Shown: in pieces, positions 8,097-16,001 of the stretch
Numbering within the stretch: the stretch's first letter is position 1
Layout: the number at the start of each line of letters is the position of its first letter
NCBI RefSeq assembly: GCF_041200145.1
Contig: NZ_CP165734.1
Span: 5,580,001 to 5,644,000, forward strand
Reading direction: 5' to 3'
Origin: Bradyrhizobium sp. LLZ17
Lineage (GTDB): Bacteria; Pseudomonadota; Alphaproteobacteria; Rhizobiales; Xanthobacteraceae
Length of the DNA stretch: 64,000 bases
Position numbers and translations under genes: made by a program
Notes under the pieces: generated by a model
Database searches by the model: none
Seen by the model: the letters and a program-made list of their open reading frames with translations, nothing else
What the model was told of the DNA's origin: nothing

Positions 8097-8416
8097 GCGA
8101 CCTCGATCACCGGCAGCCCGAATTTGCGGCGCGCCATCGCGCATTCGGCGTCGCCCGGCATGCAGGTGCGGCACACCTCCGGCCGCACTTCGTAGATGCC
8201 GCAGGCGGTCTCTTTCCCGATCTCTCCACGCAATGCCGAGCAGCGATCGCCCTCGCAGCGCATGCCGGATTGCCGTTCGTTGACGAACTTGTCAGGGATC
8301 AACGCGAGCTCCTCGTCGCTCTCGATCGAGAAGCGCGGCCAGTTCGCCGAATAGCTGCAGCAGGCGCCGCAGCTCTGGCAGCAGCTCGACAGGTCGATGG
8401 GGATCGCCTCTTCCAT
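8093..8416 (-). CDS. YkgJ-family cysteine-cluster protein
   Basis: A 107-residue protein with the cysteine pattern of the YkgJ/CxxCxxCC family: CCQSCGACC at residues 12-20, then MRCEGDRCSAL, ACGIYEVRPEVCRTC and a last cysteine at ECAM. These cysteines are expected to bind zinc or an iron-sulfur cluster; the biochemical role of the family is not well defined. The start at 8416 is the ATG 5 bases after the stop of the WYL regulator gene, so the two are probably one transcript. The C-terminus overlaps the convergent gene by four bases. Confidence 0.8.
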   Translation of the reverse strand: MEEAIPIDLSSCCQSCGACCSYSANWPRFSIESDEELALIPDKFVNERQSGMRCEGDRCSALRGEIGKETACGIYEVRPEVCRTCMPGDAECAMARRKFGLPVIEVA

Positions 8417-8421
8417 TGTCG

Positions 8422-9120
8422 TCACGTGTCCTTGGGCGGGCCCCAGACCAGGCTCTGACGCCATTTCGCGCGCAGCACGTCGCGCCGCTCCGGATATCTC
8501 TCGTCGAGGTAGGTTGCCTCCACGACGCGATCGGTGCGGAAGCTGCGGAAGTCGCTGCGCAGCTCGCACCAGGCCGCGAGCAGACGCACGGCTTCGAGAT
8601 AGCCGATCGAAATCGGCCAGATCATTCGCTCGCTGGCGCGGCCCTGCTCGTCGCGATAGCGCAGCATGATCTTCTTGCCCTCGTGGATATGGGTGCGCGT
8701 GCGCGCCATATCCAGGCGGTCCGGCTCCCTGTTCCAGCTCGGCCGCGCGCGGCTTGCCGGCTCCAGCACGAAGGGGCGCAGGCGCTCCGGTACCGTGTCG
8801 GCGATCTTGGCCATCAAATCTTCGGCCGCGCGGGCCAGCGTTGAATCGGCATGGCCCGCGACCCATTGTGCGCCCAGCACCGCCGCCTCGATCTCGTCGG
8901 GTGTCAGCATGAGGGGCGGCAGGTCAAAACCTTTTTCCAGGATGTAGCCCATGCCGGCTTCGCCGCGGATCGGCACGCGCTGGCCCATTAGCGTCGCGAT
9001 GTCGCGATAGATGGTGCGCTTCGAGGTCTCGAGCTCGGCGGCGATCGCATCCGCGGTCAGCGGTTTGCGGGTGCGCCTCAGCACCTGGATGATCTGAAAC
9101 AGCCGGTCGGCGCGTCTCAT
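8422..9120 (-). CDS. YafY-type HTH/WYL-domain transcriptional regulator
   Basis: A 232-residue regulator. The N-terminal DeoR-like winged helix (about 1-58) reads MRRADRLFQIIQVL with the recognition helix in ETSKRTIYRDIATL. The WYL domain occupies about 130-215; its PISIGYLEAVRLLAAWCELR segment is the family hallmark. WYL domains are thought to sense small ligands or nucleic acids. The start at 9120 is preferred over an upstream ATG at 9150 because typical members begin with MRRADRLF. It is transcribed divergently from a small open frame and a GST-like gene. Two copies of a 28-bp dyad (9162-9189 and 9520-9547) flank this intergenic region and are good candidates for its binding sites, giving autoregulation plus control of the divergent genes. 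Confidence 0.85.
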   Translation of the reverse strand: MRRADRLFQIIQVLRRTRKPLTADAIAAELETSKRTIYRDIATLMGQRVPIRGEAGMGYILEKGFDLPPLMLTPDEIEAAVLGAQWVAGHADSTLARAAEDLMAKIADTVPERLRPFVLEPASRARPSWNREPDRLDMARTRTHIHEGKKIMLRYRDEQGRASERMIWPISIGYLEAVRLLAAWCELRSDFRSFRTDRVVEATYLDERYPERRDVLRAKWRQSLVWGPPKDT

Positions 9121-9161
9121 GACAATTCTCTTATCGGTGATCGATTCCAAAAACGTCGCGC

Positions 9162-9189
9162 GGCTGCTGACAGGATGTTGGCAGCAGGG
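9162..9189. promoter_or_regulatory. Probable WYL-regulator operator, copy 1
   Basis: Inverted arms CTGCTG (9164-9169) and CAGCAG (9182-9187) span 24 bases. The site lies 42 bases upstream of the regulator ATG and 45 bases upstream of the divergent ATG at 9235. By eye, 22 of 28 positions match the second copy at 9520-9547. Confidence 0.6.
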
Positions 9190-9234
9190 GAGTTCTATAC
9201 CGGGGACAACACATCGACTGAAGAGGATTTGTCC

Positions 9235-9597
9235 ATGATCATTCCAACCCGTTTCGGCCCGGTTGGTCCGTTGTGGCCGGCCCAGGCTTTCGACGGCCAG
9301 ACCTTCAATTTCAAGATCTTCAGGTTCAAGGCGTTCGACGTCAACGCCTGGCAGGCCTGGGCCTTCTGCCGTCTCGTATCCGCTGATCTCATCAGTATCG
9401 ACCTCCGGGTTACGCTCGTGAGCGTCATGACCCGTTCACTGGTTCAGGCCATGGACGCACTGGTCCACCACGTCATGGGCCGCGCCTGGCGAGAGGGCCC
9501 GCTTCGCAGAAGATATCACGGCTGCTGCCACCATGGTGGCAGCAGCCCGGCACTAGGTTCCGTCAACTCTTTCCGTCGTTCAGGAGAGCTATCATGA
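9235..9597 (+). CDS. Possible small protein between regulator and GST gene
   Basis: A 120-residue open frame whose first 80 or so codons use C/G at the third position as real genes here do. AGAGGA lies about 9 bases upstream of the ATG. The protein begins MIIPTRFGPVGPLWPAQAF and continues with aromatic-rich FNFKIFRFKAFDVNAWQAWAF; no domain is recognised. Its ATG sits 45 bases after operator copy 1, and the GST ATG sits 46 bases after operator copy 2, so both may be arranged alike under one regulator. The last 25 codons run through the second operator and overlap the GST start by four bases, so the true C-terminus is uncertain. It could also be a leader region without a product. Confidence 0.4.
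   Translation: MIIPTRFGPVGPLWPAQAFDGQTFNFKIFRFKAFDVNAWQAWAFCRLVSADLISIDLRVTLVSVMTRSLVQAMDALVHHVMGRAWREGPLRRRYHGCCHHGGSSPALGSVNSFRRSGELS
9520..9547. promoter_or_regulatory. Perfect 28-bp palindrome, probable WYL-regulator operator, copy 2
   Basis: Each half is GGCTGCTGCCACCA, and the two halves are exact complements with no loop. The arms CTGCTG (9522-9527) and CAGCAG (9540-9545) have the same 24-base span as copy 1. It lies 46 bases before the GST-like ATG and lacks a T-tract, so an operator is more likely than a terminator. Confidence 0.65.
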
Positions 9598-10322
9598 TTA
9601 CGCTTTACGGCTTTGGCGCCGGCTTCGGCCTGCCGGAGATCAGCCCTTTCGTCACCAAGACGGAGGTGCAGCTCAAGATGGCGGAACTGCCGTATCGAAA
9701 GGAGCGGGCGATGCCGCCGGCCTCGCCCAAGGGACAATTGCCTTTCATCGACGACGGCGGCGAGGCGGTGGCCGATTCCACGTTCATTCGCGCCCATCTC
9801 GAGCGCCGCTACGGCTTCGATTTCGACGCCGGCCTCTCCTTGCCGGAACGCGCGCAGGCCTGGGCGTTCGAGCGCATGATCGAGAGTCACGTCTATTGGG
9901 CGCTGGTCGGCGCACGCTGGGTCGATCCGGTGAATTTCGCCAAGGGGCCTGCGCATTTCTTCGATGGCGCGCCGGAACACAATCGCGAGAAGTTGCGTGA
10001 GGATGCGCAATTCCGCGTGGCCGAGAATTATCTGCTCTCCGGCCTCGGCCGCCACGGGCCCGATGACGACGTTGATCTCGCCGTGCGCTCGCTGTTCGCA
10101 CTCTCGGTTCAACTCGGCGACAAGTCTTATCTGATGGGCAACAAGCCCAGCGGTGTCGATGCGACCGCGTTCGGCGCGCTTGCCGGGATTTTGACGCCGT
10201 TCTTCGAATCCCGCCTGCGCGAACGTGCCGAGGGATTTCCAAACTTGATCGCCTATGTCGATCGCATGATGGACAGTTACTATCCGGAATTCGCCTGGAC
10301 GCCGCTGCGGCGGGCGGCGTAG
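9594..10322 (+). CDS. Glutathione S-transferase family protein
   Basis: A 242-residue protein with a thioredoxin-like N-terminal domain (about 1-80). It starts MITLYGFGAGFGLPEISPF and contains the cis-proline/SNAIL-type segment GQLPFIDDGGEAVADST. An all-helical C-terminal domain follows (about 90-235), with the D in SGVDATAFGALAG typical of GST N-capping. The pattern is closest to the metaxin/FAX-like branch of GSTs rather than classic detoxifying classes, so catalytic glutathione conjugation is not certain. AGGAGAG precedes the ATG. It is probably controlled by the divergent WYL regulator through the palindrome just upstream. Confidence 0.85.
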   Translation: MITLYGFGAGFGLPEISPFVTKTEVQLKMAELPYRKERAMPPASPKGQLPFIDDGGEAVADSTFIRAHLERRYGFDFDAGLSLPERAQAWAFERMIESHVYWALVGARWVDPVNFAKGPAHFFDGAPEHNREKLREDAQFRVAENYLLSGLGRHGPDDDVDLAVRSLFALSVQLGDKSYLMGNKPSGVDATAFGALAGILTPFFESRLRERAEGFPNLIAYVDRMMDSYYPEFAWTPLRRAA

Positions 10323-10367
10323 CCGCCAGGCTGCGTGGCGGTTGGTGCATCCGCAGGCTCGCTGCAA

Positions 10368-10504
10368 CCTCTCCCGCTTGCGGGAGAGGTCGGCGCCAAG
10401 CGCCGGGTGAGGGCTCTCTCCGCGTTGGTATTTTTTCCGTACGTCCGACAGTCCCCGCGCGGAGGCAACCCTCTCCCCAACCCTCTCCCGCAGGCGGGAG
10501 AGGG
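10368..10504. repeat. Intergenic palindromic repeat element
   Basis: A hairpin of the form CTCTCCCGCTTGCGGGAGAG (10369-10388) is followed by GGCGCCAAGCGCC and GGGTGAGGG. A second copy of the hairpin arm lies at 10483-10503. Related arms recur at 16504-16638 and 18555-18670, so this is a dispersed family. Confidence 0.75.
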
Positions 10505-10549
10505 AGCGCAGCGACATCTGGGCTACAACTCGATCACAAAGACAAAAGC

Positions 10550-10580
10550 AAAAGAGCCGGCCCCATGGAGCCGGCTCTCG
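10550..10580 (-). terminator. Intrinsic terminator of the ABC binding-protein gene
   Basis: Arms AGAGCCGGC (10553-10561) and GCCGGCTCT (10570-10578) are complementary with an 8-base loop. Read on the minus strand the hairpin is followed by a T-rich tract. It lies 22 bases after the stop of the binding-protein gene. Confidence 0.75.
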
Positions 10581-10601
10581 TCTTCGAAATCGTCGCCGCG
10601 T

Positions 10602-11753
10602 TTACCTCACCAGCGCGTACTTGCCGTTCTTCACGGTGAGCAGGATGCGCGAGCGGTCGTCGAGGCCGTAGCGGTCTTTTTCGGTGAAGTTGTAGACGCC
10701 CTGGCTCGCCGCCATTTCCTTCTCCGATAGGAGCGCCTGCCGGATCGCCTCGCGGAATTCCGGAGTGCCGGGCTTGGCCGTCTTCAGCGCCACCGGAATG
10801 ACGCGCTTCAGGATCTCGAAGGCGTCGTAGGAATGGCCGGCGAACTGGCTGCGGCTGTTCGGACCATACTTGCCCTCATAGGCGGTGTTGAGCGCGAGGC
10901 CCGGCTTCTTGGTCGCGGCCTCGTCCGGCTGGTCTTCCGGGTCCATCACCGGGCCGGACGCCATCAGCACGCCTTCCGCTGCCTTGCCGGCGATGCGGAT
11001 GAAATCCATGCTCGCTGCGCCATGGGTCTGGTAGATCAGGCCCTGATAGCCGCGCTCGCGCAGCTCGGTCTGCGGCAGCGCGGCGGCGGTGCCTGAGGCG
11101 CCGACCAGGATCGCGTCGGGATTGGCGGCAACGAGCTTCAGCACCTGGCCGGTGACCGACGTGTCGGGCCGTGCGAACCGCTCCTCGTCCACAAGGGTCA
11201 TGCCCATCGGCACGCCCTGGGCCTTAAAGTCGTTGAACCAGAGGTCGCCATAGGAGTCGGAATAGCCGATATAGCCGACCGTCTTCACGCCCTTCGACTT
11301 CATGTGCTGATAGAGCACCTTGCCCATGATCGGAATCGGCTGCGGCATCGCCACCGACCACTTCATGCGTTCCGGCGTGATCGGGAACGGCGCGAGGCCG
11401 AAATGCGGAATGCCGGCCTCGTTGGCGACGTTGGAAACCGCGATCGTCGGTGGAGTCAGCGCCGAGCCCATGATGATGTCGGCCTTGGATTCCGTGACGA
11501 AGCGGCGGGCGTTGGTGGTCGCGGTGGTGGGATCACCGCCGTCGTCGAGTACGATCACCCTCAGCGGCACGCCGCCGATCTCTTTCGGCACGAACTCCAG
11601 CGCATTGCGCTCGGGAATGCCGAGCGCGGCACCGGGGCCGGTCGTGGTGGTGGTGATGCCGATGGTGATTTCATTGGTTTGGGCCAGCGCGGGCAGCGCC
11701 GGCAGCGCAAGCGTAGCCGCAGCGATGGCGGCGGTCAGGTAAAAGCGTTTCAT
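10602..11753 (-). CDS. ABC transporter substrate-binding protein, branched-chain amino acid type
   Basis: A 383-residue periplasmic binding protein of type 1 fold. A Sec signal peptide (about 1-24, ending PALAQ) precedes the NEITIGITTTTTGPGAALG start of the mature domain, and the family pattern RRFVTESKADIIMGSALTP follows. Members with this context often bind aromatic acids rather than leucine or valine. No ABC permease or ATPase is adjacent, so it must rely on components elsewhere. It is the last gene of the minus-strand aromatic-acid set and is followed by a terminator. The neighbourhood (feruloyl-CoA synthase, crotonase, thioesterase) suggests an aromatic or phenylpropenoid ligand, which is inference. 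Confidence 0.85.
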   Translation of the reverse strand: MKRFYLTAAIAAATLALPALPALAQTNEITIGITTTTTGPGAALGIPERNALEFVPKEIGGVPLRVIVLDDGGDPTTATTNARRFVTESKADIIMGSALTPPTIAVSNVANEAGIPHFGLAPFPITPERMKWSVAMPQPIPIMGKVLYQHMKSKGVKTVGYIGYSDSYGDLWFNDFKAQGVPMGMTLVDEERFARPDTSVTGQVLKLVAANPDAILVGASGTAAALPQTELRERGYQGLIYQTHGAASMDFIRIAGKAAEGVLMASGPVMDPEDQPDEAATKKPGLALNTAYEGKYGPNSRSQFAGHSYDAFEILKRVIPVALKTAKPGTPEFREAIRQALLSEKEMAASQGVYNFTEKDRYGLDDRSRILLTVKNGKYALVR

Positions 11754-11842
11754 TTATTCCTCCCTTGTCGTGTTTCCTTGAAAGCAGAAATCGGGGGTAA
11801 TTCAGCCCCCTCTTTTGGCGATGTGGCGATTTAGCTCCAGAC

Positions 11843-12262
11843 CTAACTTCCCGTGAATTTGGCTACCATTTCCGCCGGGAACGGTGCCGATTTCAGCTTG
11901 TCGGGGTTAACGGGATCGCGCCCGACCAGGACGCGGGTCTCGAAACCCTCAATCGCGAGATCCTCGCCCTTATAGACATTGTGCTTCACCTCGAAGCTCG
12001 AGCGCTTGATGCTCTCGATCTTCGTCTCGATGGTGATCCAGTCGCCATAGGTCGAGGGGATGTAGAACTTGGCCCGCGTGTCGACCATCGGAATCCCCAC
12101 CAGACCATACTTGCGGACCAGGTCCTGCTTCGAGAACCCGGCCACCTCGAACAGAGTCGAGGTGGAATCATCGAACATCGCGAAATAGCGCGGGTAGTAG
12201 ACGATGTTGGCGGGGTCGCAATCGCCCCACTGGATCTGGACCTCGCGCCGGTTCACGAACAT
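11843..12262 (-). CDS. Acyl-CoA thioesterase, 4-hydroxybenzoyl-CoA thioesterase type
   Basis: A 139-residue hot-dog-fold thioesterase. The motif WGDCDPANIVYYPRYF at about 12-27 contains the catalytic aspartate (Asp17) placed exactly as in the Pseudomonas 4-hydroxybenzoyl-CoA thioesterase. It hydrolyses a CoA thioester to the free acid. In this operon the likely substrate is 4-hydroxybenzoyl-CoA or a methoxylated analogue made by side-chain shortening of p-coumaroyl- or feruloyl-CoA. That would deliver 4-hydroxybenzoate for PobA encoded nearby. It begins 9 bases after the SDR gene stop and is part of the same transcript. Confidence 0.85.
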   Translation of the reverse strand: MFVNRREVQIQWGDCDPANIVYYPRYFAMFDDSTSTLFEVAGFSKQDLVRKYGLVGIPMVDTRAKFYIPSTYGDWITIETKIESIKRSSFEVKHNVYKGEDLAIEGFETRVLVGRDPVNPDKLKSAPFPAEMVAKFTGS

Positions 12263-12271
12263 GTATCGGGC

Positions 12272-13033
12272 CTATTTCGGCGCCATGCGCAGCGAGCCGT
12301 CAAGCCGGACCACTTCGCCGTTCAGATACGAATTCTCGACCATGTGCAGGGCGAGCGCGGCGAACTCGTCCGCGTGGCCGAGCCGGCGCGGGAAGGGGAT
12401 CGCTGCGGCGAGCGAGTCCTGGGCTTCCTGCGGCAGGTTGGCGAGCAGGGGCGTGAGAAACAGGCCCGGCGCAATTGTCAGCACACGGACACCGAATTGC
12501 GCGAGCTCGCGCGCGATCGGCAGTGTCATGCCGACAATGCCGCCCTTGGAGGCCGAATAGGCCGACTGGCCGATCTGGCCGTCATAGGCGGCGACGGACG
12601 CCGTGTTGATGATGACGCCGCGCTCGCCGGTCGCCTGCGGCTCGAGCTTCGACATCTCGGTTGCGGCGAGACGCAGCATATTGAAGGTGCCGATTAGATT
12701 GACCTTGATCACCTTGTCGAAATCGGCGAGGGCCATCGGCCCGTCGCGGCCGACGACCCGCTTGGCGACGCCGATGCCGGCGCAGTTGACCAGCACGCGT
12801 GCCGGGCCAAGGGCTTTCGTCGCCTGCGCGATCGCAGCTTCAGCGGACGCGGCGTCGGAGACGTCGCAGGTCACGGCTACGCCCTTGATCTCGGCGGCAA
12901 CACTTTCCGCGAGCTTGGCATTGAGGTCGAAGACCGCGACCTTGGCGCCCTGCGCCGCCAGCTTCCGCGCGGTCGCCGCGCCGAGTCCCGATGCACCGCC
13001 GGTGACGATGGCTGCCTGATCCTTCAACAACAT
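12272..13033 (-). CDS. Short-chain dehydrogenase, 3-hydroxyacyl-CoA dehydrogenase type 2-like
   Basis: A 253-residue classical SDR. The NAD-binding motif GGASGLG is at about 12-18, NCAG at about 83-86, the active-site serine in NTASVAAYDGQ and YSASK at about 158-162. The C-terminal LDGSLRMAPK is as in the HSD17B10/type-2 3-hydroxyacyl-CoA dehydrogenases. It would oxidise the beta-hydroxyl of a CoA thioester. In this cluster it would follow the crotonase in a beta-oxidative shortening of a phenylpropenoyl-CoA. The gene lies 25 bases after the ligase gene on the same strand. Confidence 0.85.
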   Translation of the reverse strand: MLLKDQAAIVTGGASGLGAATARKLAAQGAKVAVFDLNAKLAESVAAEIKGVAVTCDVSDAASAEAAIAQATKALGPARVLVNCAGIGVAKRVVGRDGPMALADFDKVIKVNLIGTFNMLRLAATEMSKLEPQATGERGVIINTASVAAYDGQIGQSAYSASKGGIVGMTLPIARELAQFGVRVLTIAPGLFLTPLLANLPQEAQDSLAAAIPFPRRLGHADEFAALALHMVENSYLNGEVVRLDGSLRMAPK

Positions 13034-13058
13034 GGCGTTCTCCTGGTGCGATGGTTTC

Positions 13059-14942
13059 TTACCCGACCGATATCACACGGTCTGAGGGATTGGCAGCGTA
13101 GAGCTCGTCGATCAATGCCGCGCGATGTTCCAGCACCGCGCGCTGGTTGATCGAGCCCTTGTCGGTGACCTCGCCCTTGTCGATCGAGAGCGGCGTATCC
13201 AGCAGGATCGCGCGCGTGATCCGGGTGGAGGAGCCGGTGGCCGAGGCAAGGAACTGCGTCAGGCGCTCGCGGAAGGCGTCGCGCACCAGCCGGTCGCGGG
13301 CCGTGACGGTGAGATTGTCGGCGGGCAGCGTCGGGTTGATCAGCCGGCAGCCATCGAGATCGAGCAGCACGAGCGCGGAGACCTCGTCGCGATTGATGCC
13401 GGCGATGACGACGTCGCGCACCAGCGGCGCACAGCCTGCGACGAAACGCGCGCGCAACGGGCCGACGCTGACCCAGGTGCCGCTCGCAAGCTTGAAATCC
13501 TCACCGATGCGGCCGTCGAAATCGAAGCCGGCATTGAGATCATTGGGGTCGGCGGGCTTGAGCGCGTCGCCGAGCTTGTAGAAGCCTTCCTCGTCAAAGG
13601 AGTTTGCCGTGATCTCGGGCTGGCGCCAGTAGCCGGGCATGACGTTCGGCCCCTTGCAGCGCACTTCCAGCTTGCCGTTGTTCGGCACCAGCTTTGCGTC
13701 GTTCCCTGATACGGGTAGGCCGACATGACCGGAACGGCTGGTGCGCGGGTTGACCGACATGAAGAACGGCGCGGTTTCGGTCGCCCCTAAGCCGGTCAGC
13801 ATCGGCACGCGATAGCCCTTCTCCTTGACCGCGAGCTCGTCGAGGCTGTCCCAGACGAACGGCGAGAGCGCCGCGCCGGAGAAGAACATCGCGTGCAGCC
13901 GGTCGAAGAACTTGGCGCGCAGGCCCTGGTCGTCGCGCAGATAGGGCAGCAGCGACTCGTAACCCTTGGGCACGTTGAAATACACCGTCGGCGAAATCTC
14001 CTGGAGATTGCGCACGGTTTCCTCGATGCCGCCGGGCATCGGCTTGCCGGCATCGAGATACATCGAGCCGCCATTGTAGAGCGTCAGCCCGATATTGTGG
14101 TTGCCGCCAAAGGTGTGATTCCAGGGCAGCCAGTCGATGATGACGGGCGGCTCGTCCTTGAGGAAGGCGAGCGTCTCGCGCAGCATCACCTGGTTGGCGC
14201 AGATCATGCGCTGGGTGTTGATGACGGCCTTGGGATTGCCGGTCGAGCCCGAGGTCAGCAGGAATTTCGCGATGGTGTCGGGGCCGATCCTGCCGTGGAC
14301 GTCGTCGAGATCGCCGCGGACCGGCGCCGCCATCAGGTCGGCGAGCAACGTGACGTCGCGGCCCGGCACGCTGCCGTAGGACGCCGCGATCTCGGTGCCG
14401 AGCGAGACGTTGGCGGCAAGCGCGTCGGCGAATTTGTCGGCGTTCTCGGCGAAGACGAGGCCCGGCGTCAGCAGCTTCATCAAATAAGACAGCTTGCCGT
14501 AGTCCTTTGACACCAGCGAATAGGCCGGCGACACCGGGCAGAACGGAATGCCGGCATAGAACGCGCCGAAGGCCAGCAGCGCGTGGTCGATCGAATTGCC
14601 GGAGAGGATCATGACCGGCCGCTCGGCCGACAGGCCGCGCTGGATTAGGCTCGAGGCAATGTGCCGGGTCGCGGTGAGCAGCTCCGCATACGTGATCTTG
14701 CGCCAGCCGCGGCCGCCTTCGCGCTCCGCCATGAAGACGCGGTCGGGCGTGGTCGTTGCCCAATGGTGCAGGCGGTCGGTAATGCGAACGGGATAGTCGC
14801 CGAGCGGCTGTTTTGGTCGCAGGTAAATCGTGCCGTCGTCGCGCCGCTCGATGCTGACGGCGGGATCGCCGAACGAGATCGGCCGCAGCGGAGAAGGGCT
14901 CGCGCCGCGCTCTGTGCTGGAAGAGGACGGCTGTGCGTTCAT
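13059..14942 (-). CDS. fcs: Feruloyl-CoA synthase-type acyl-CoA ligase
   Basis: A 627-residue ANL-superfamily ligase. It activates an acid with ATP and CoA through an acyl adenylate. The P-loop LLTSGSTGNPKAV, the LTGLGATET motif and the hinge/ATP-binding DGRIGEDFKL are all visible. The N-terminus (PISFGDPAVSIERRDDGTIY) and overall length match the feruloyl-CoA synthase group rather than ordinary 500-550-residue ligases. The ATG at 14942 overlaps the crotonase stop (ATGA), so the two are coupled. It would activate hydroxycinnamates such as ferulate or p-coumarate. Which one is used cannot be told from sequence alone. Confidence 0.85.
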   Translation of the reverse strand: MNAQPSSSSTERGASPSPLRPISFGDPAVSIERRDDGTIYLRPKQPLGDYPVRITDRLHHWATTTPDRVFMAEREGGRGWRKITYAELLTATRHIASSLIQRGLSAERPVMILSGNSIDHALLAFGAFYAGIPFCPVSPAYSLVSKDYGKLSYLMKLLTPGLVFAENADKFADALAANVSLGTEIAASYGSVPGRDVTLLADLMAAPVRGDLDDVHGRIGPDTIAKFLLTSGSTGNPKAVINTQRMICANQVMLRETLAFLKDEPPVIIDWLPWNHTFGGNHNIGLTLYNGGSMYLDAGKPMPGGIEETVRNLQEISPTVYFNVPKGYESLLPYLRDDQGLRAKFFDRLHAMFFSGAALSPFVWDSLDELAVKEKGYRVPMLTGLGATETAPFFMSVNPRTSRSGHVGLPVSGNDAKLVPNNGKLEVRCKGPNVMPGYWRQPEITANSFDEEGFYKLGDALKPADPNDLNAGFDFDGRIGEDFKLASGTWVSVGPLRARFVAGCAPLVRDVVIAGINRDEVSALVLLDLDGCRLINPTLPADNLTVTARDRLVRDAFRERLTQFLASATGSSTRITRAILLDTPLSIDKGEVTDKGSINQRAVLEHRAALIDELYAANPSDRVISVG

Positions 14943-15748
14943 GACTTCGGCTTTACCTTGGCGGTCTTGTGTTCGAGAAACTCGCGGATCCTGCGCTTTG
15001 CTTCCTTGTCGCTCTGCGCCACCGTCGCCATCAGCGATTCCATCAAGAGGCCCGTCTGCGGATTGGCCTCTGCGATCATCGGCAGTGCCTGGAGCACGGC
15101 GAAATTCGTCAGTGGCGCGTTGGAGGCGACCTTGGTCGCAAGCTCCAGCGCCTTGCTGAGGCCGTTGCCGGCCTCCGTGACGTATTGCGCAAAGCCGTAC
15201 GAGGCGCCCTCGGTCGCGGAATAGACGCGCCCGGTCAGCATCATGTCCATCATCCGCGCGACGCCGATCAGCCGCGGCAGCCGTACCGAGCCGCCGCCAC
15301 CGACGAAGATGCCGCGTTGTCCCTCGGGCAAGGCAAAGTAGGTCGAAGGCTCGGCAACGCGAATATGAGCGGAGCAGGCAAGCTCCAGCCCACCGCCGAT
15401 CACGGCGCCTTTCAGCGCAGCGATCACCGGCACGCGGCTGTACTGGATGCGGTCGAACACCCGGTGCCACATCTGCGAATGCAGGAGGCCGCCCGTGGCA
15501 TCATGGTCCTGGAGCTCCGACAAATCGAGGCCGGAGGAGAAATGATCGCCGATGCCGTGGATGACGACCGCGCCGATTTCCTCGGGGAGGGAGGCAAAGC
15601 ACTCGCCGATTTCCAGGATGATGCCGTCGTTGAGCGCATTGCGCTTGGCCGGCCGGTTCAGACCCACGGTCAAGACCCGGTCCACCCGCTCGATCCTCAA
15701 CAGCCCGGAGGCGCCCGCGTCAGCGGTCTCGGCGTTTCCCTGCGTCAT
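14939..15748 (-). CDS. Enoyl-CoA hydratase/crotonase of the hydroxycinnamate cluster
   Basis: A 269-residue crotonase. Both catalytic acidic positions are kept: Glu in GGGLELACSAHIRV and Glu in FALPEGQRGIF. The oxyanion-hole FSSGLDLSEL is also present, so hydration of an enoyl-CoA is chemically credible. In this context it would hydrate feruloyl- or p-coumaroyl-CoA. Whether it also cleaves to the aldehyde, as Ech does, or feeds the SDR for oxidation is not decided by the sequence. The presence of the SDR and thioesterase favours the second route. An AT-rich dyad at 15768-15782 lies 20 bases upstream of the ATG and overlaps the likely promoter. AAGGA precedes the ATG. It is the first gene of the five-gene run ending with the ABC binding protein. 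Confidence 0.85.
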   Translation of the reverse strand: MTQGNAETADAGASGLLRIERVDRVLTVGLNRPAKRNALNDGIILEIGECFASLPEEIGAVVIHGIGDHFSSGLDLSELQDHDATGGLLHSQMWHRVFDRIQYSRVPVIAALKGAVIGGGLELACSAHIRVAEPSTYFALPEGQRGIFVGGGGSVRLPRLIGVARMMDMMLTGRVYSATEGASYGFAQYVTEAGNGLSKALELATKVASNAPLTNFAVLQALPMIAEANPQTGLLMESLMATVAQSDKEAKRRIREFLEHKTAKVKPKS

Positions 15749-15767
15749 TTGCGTCCTTGTCAGAATA

Positions 15768-15782
15768 GTTATGTTGTATAAC
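15768..15782. promoter_or_regulatory. AT-rich dyad upstream of the crotonase gene
   Basis: Perfect arms GTTAT (15768-15772) and ATAAC (15778-15782) flank GTTGT. The AT-rich sequence probably includes the -10 region of the minus-strand promoter. Related sequences lie before the TRAP binding-protein gene (19766-19786) and pobA (19886-19900). Confidence 0.5.
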
Positions 15783-15910
15783 GAATTTTGGGGGAGTCAA
15801 GGAGGGGATAGGGCTGGGTATGGCTCCGGCTGGCCTGGCCGGCTGGCGCCTACGCCGTGGTCAGGGGCAAGGAGCGCGTTGGGATGCGCGGTCGTCGCCA
15901 CATCCTCCGT

Positions 15911-15984
15911 CATTGCGAGCACAGCGAAGCAATCCAGAATCTTTCCGCGGAGGGGCTCTGGATTGCTTCGCTTCGCTCGCAATG
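15911..15984. repeat. Intergenic inverted repeat
   Basis: CATTGCGAGC at 15911 with GAAGCAATCCAGA is mirrored by TCTGGATTGCTTCGC and GCTCGCAATG ending near 15984. This is a large imperfect hairpin of the dispersed type frequent in Bradyrhizobium. Confidence 0.7.
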
Positions 15985-16001
15985 GCGAGGTGGCAGCCGC
16001 G

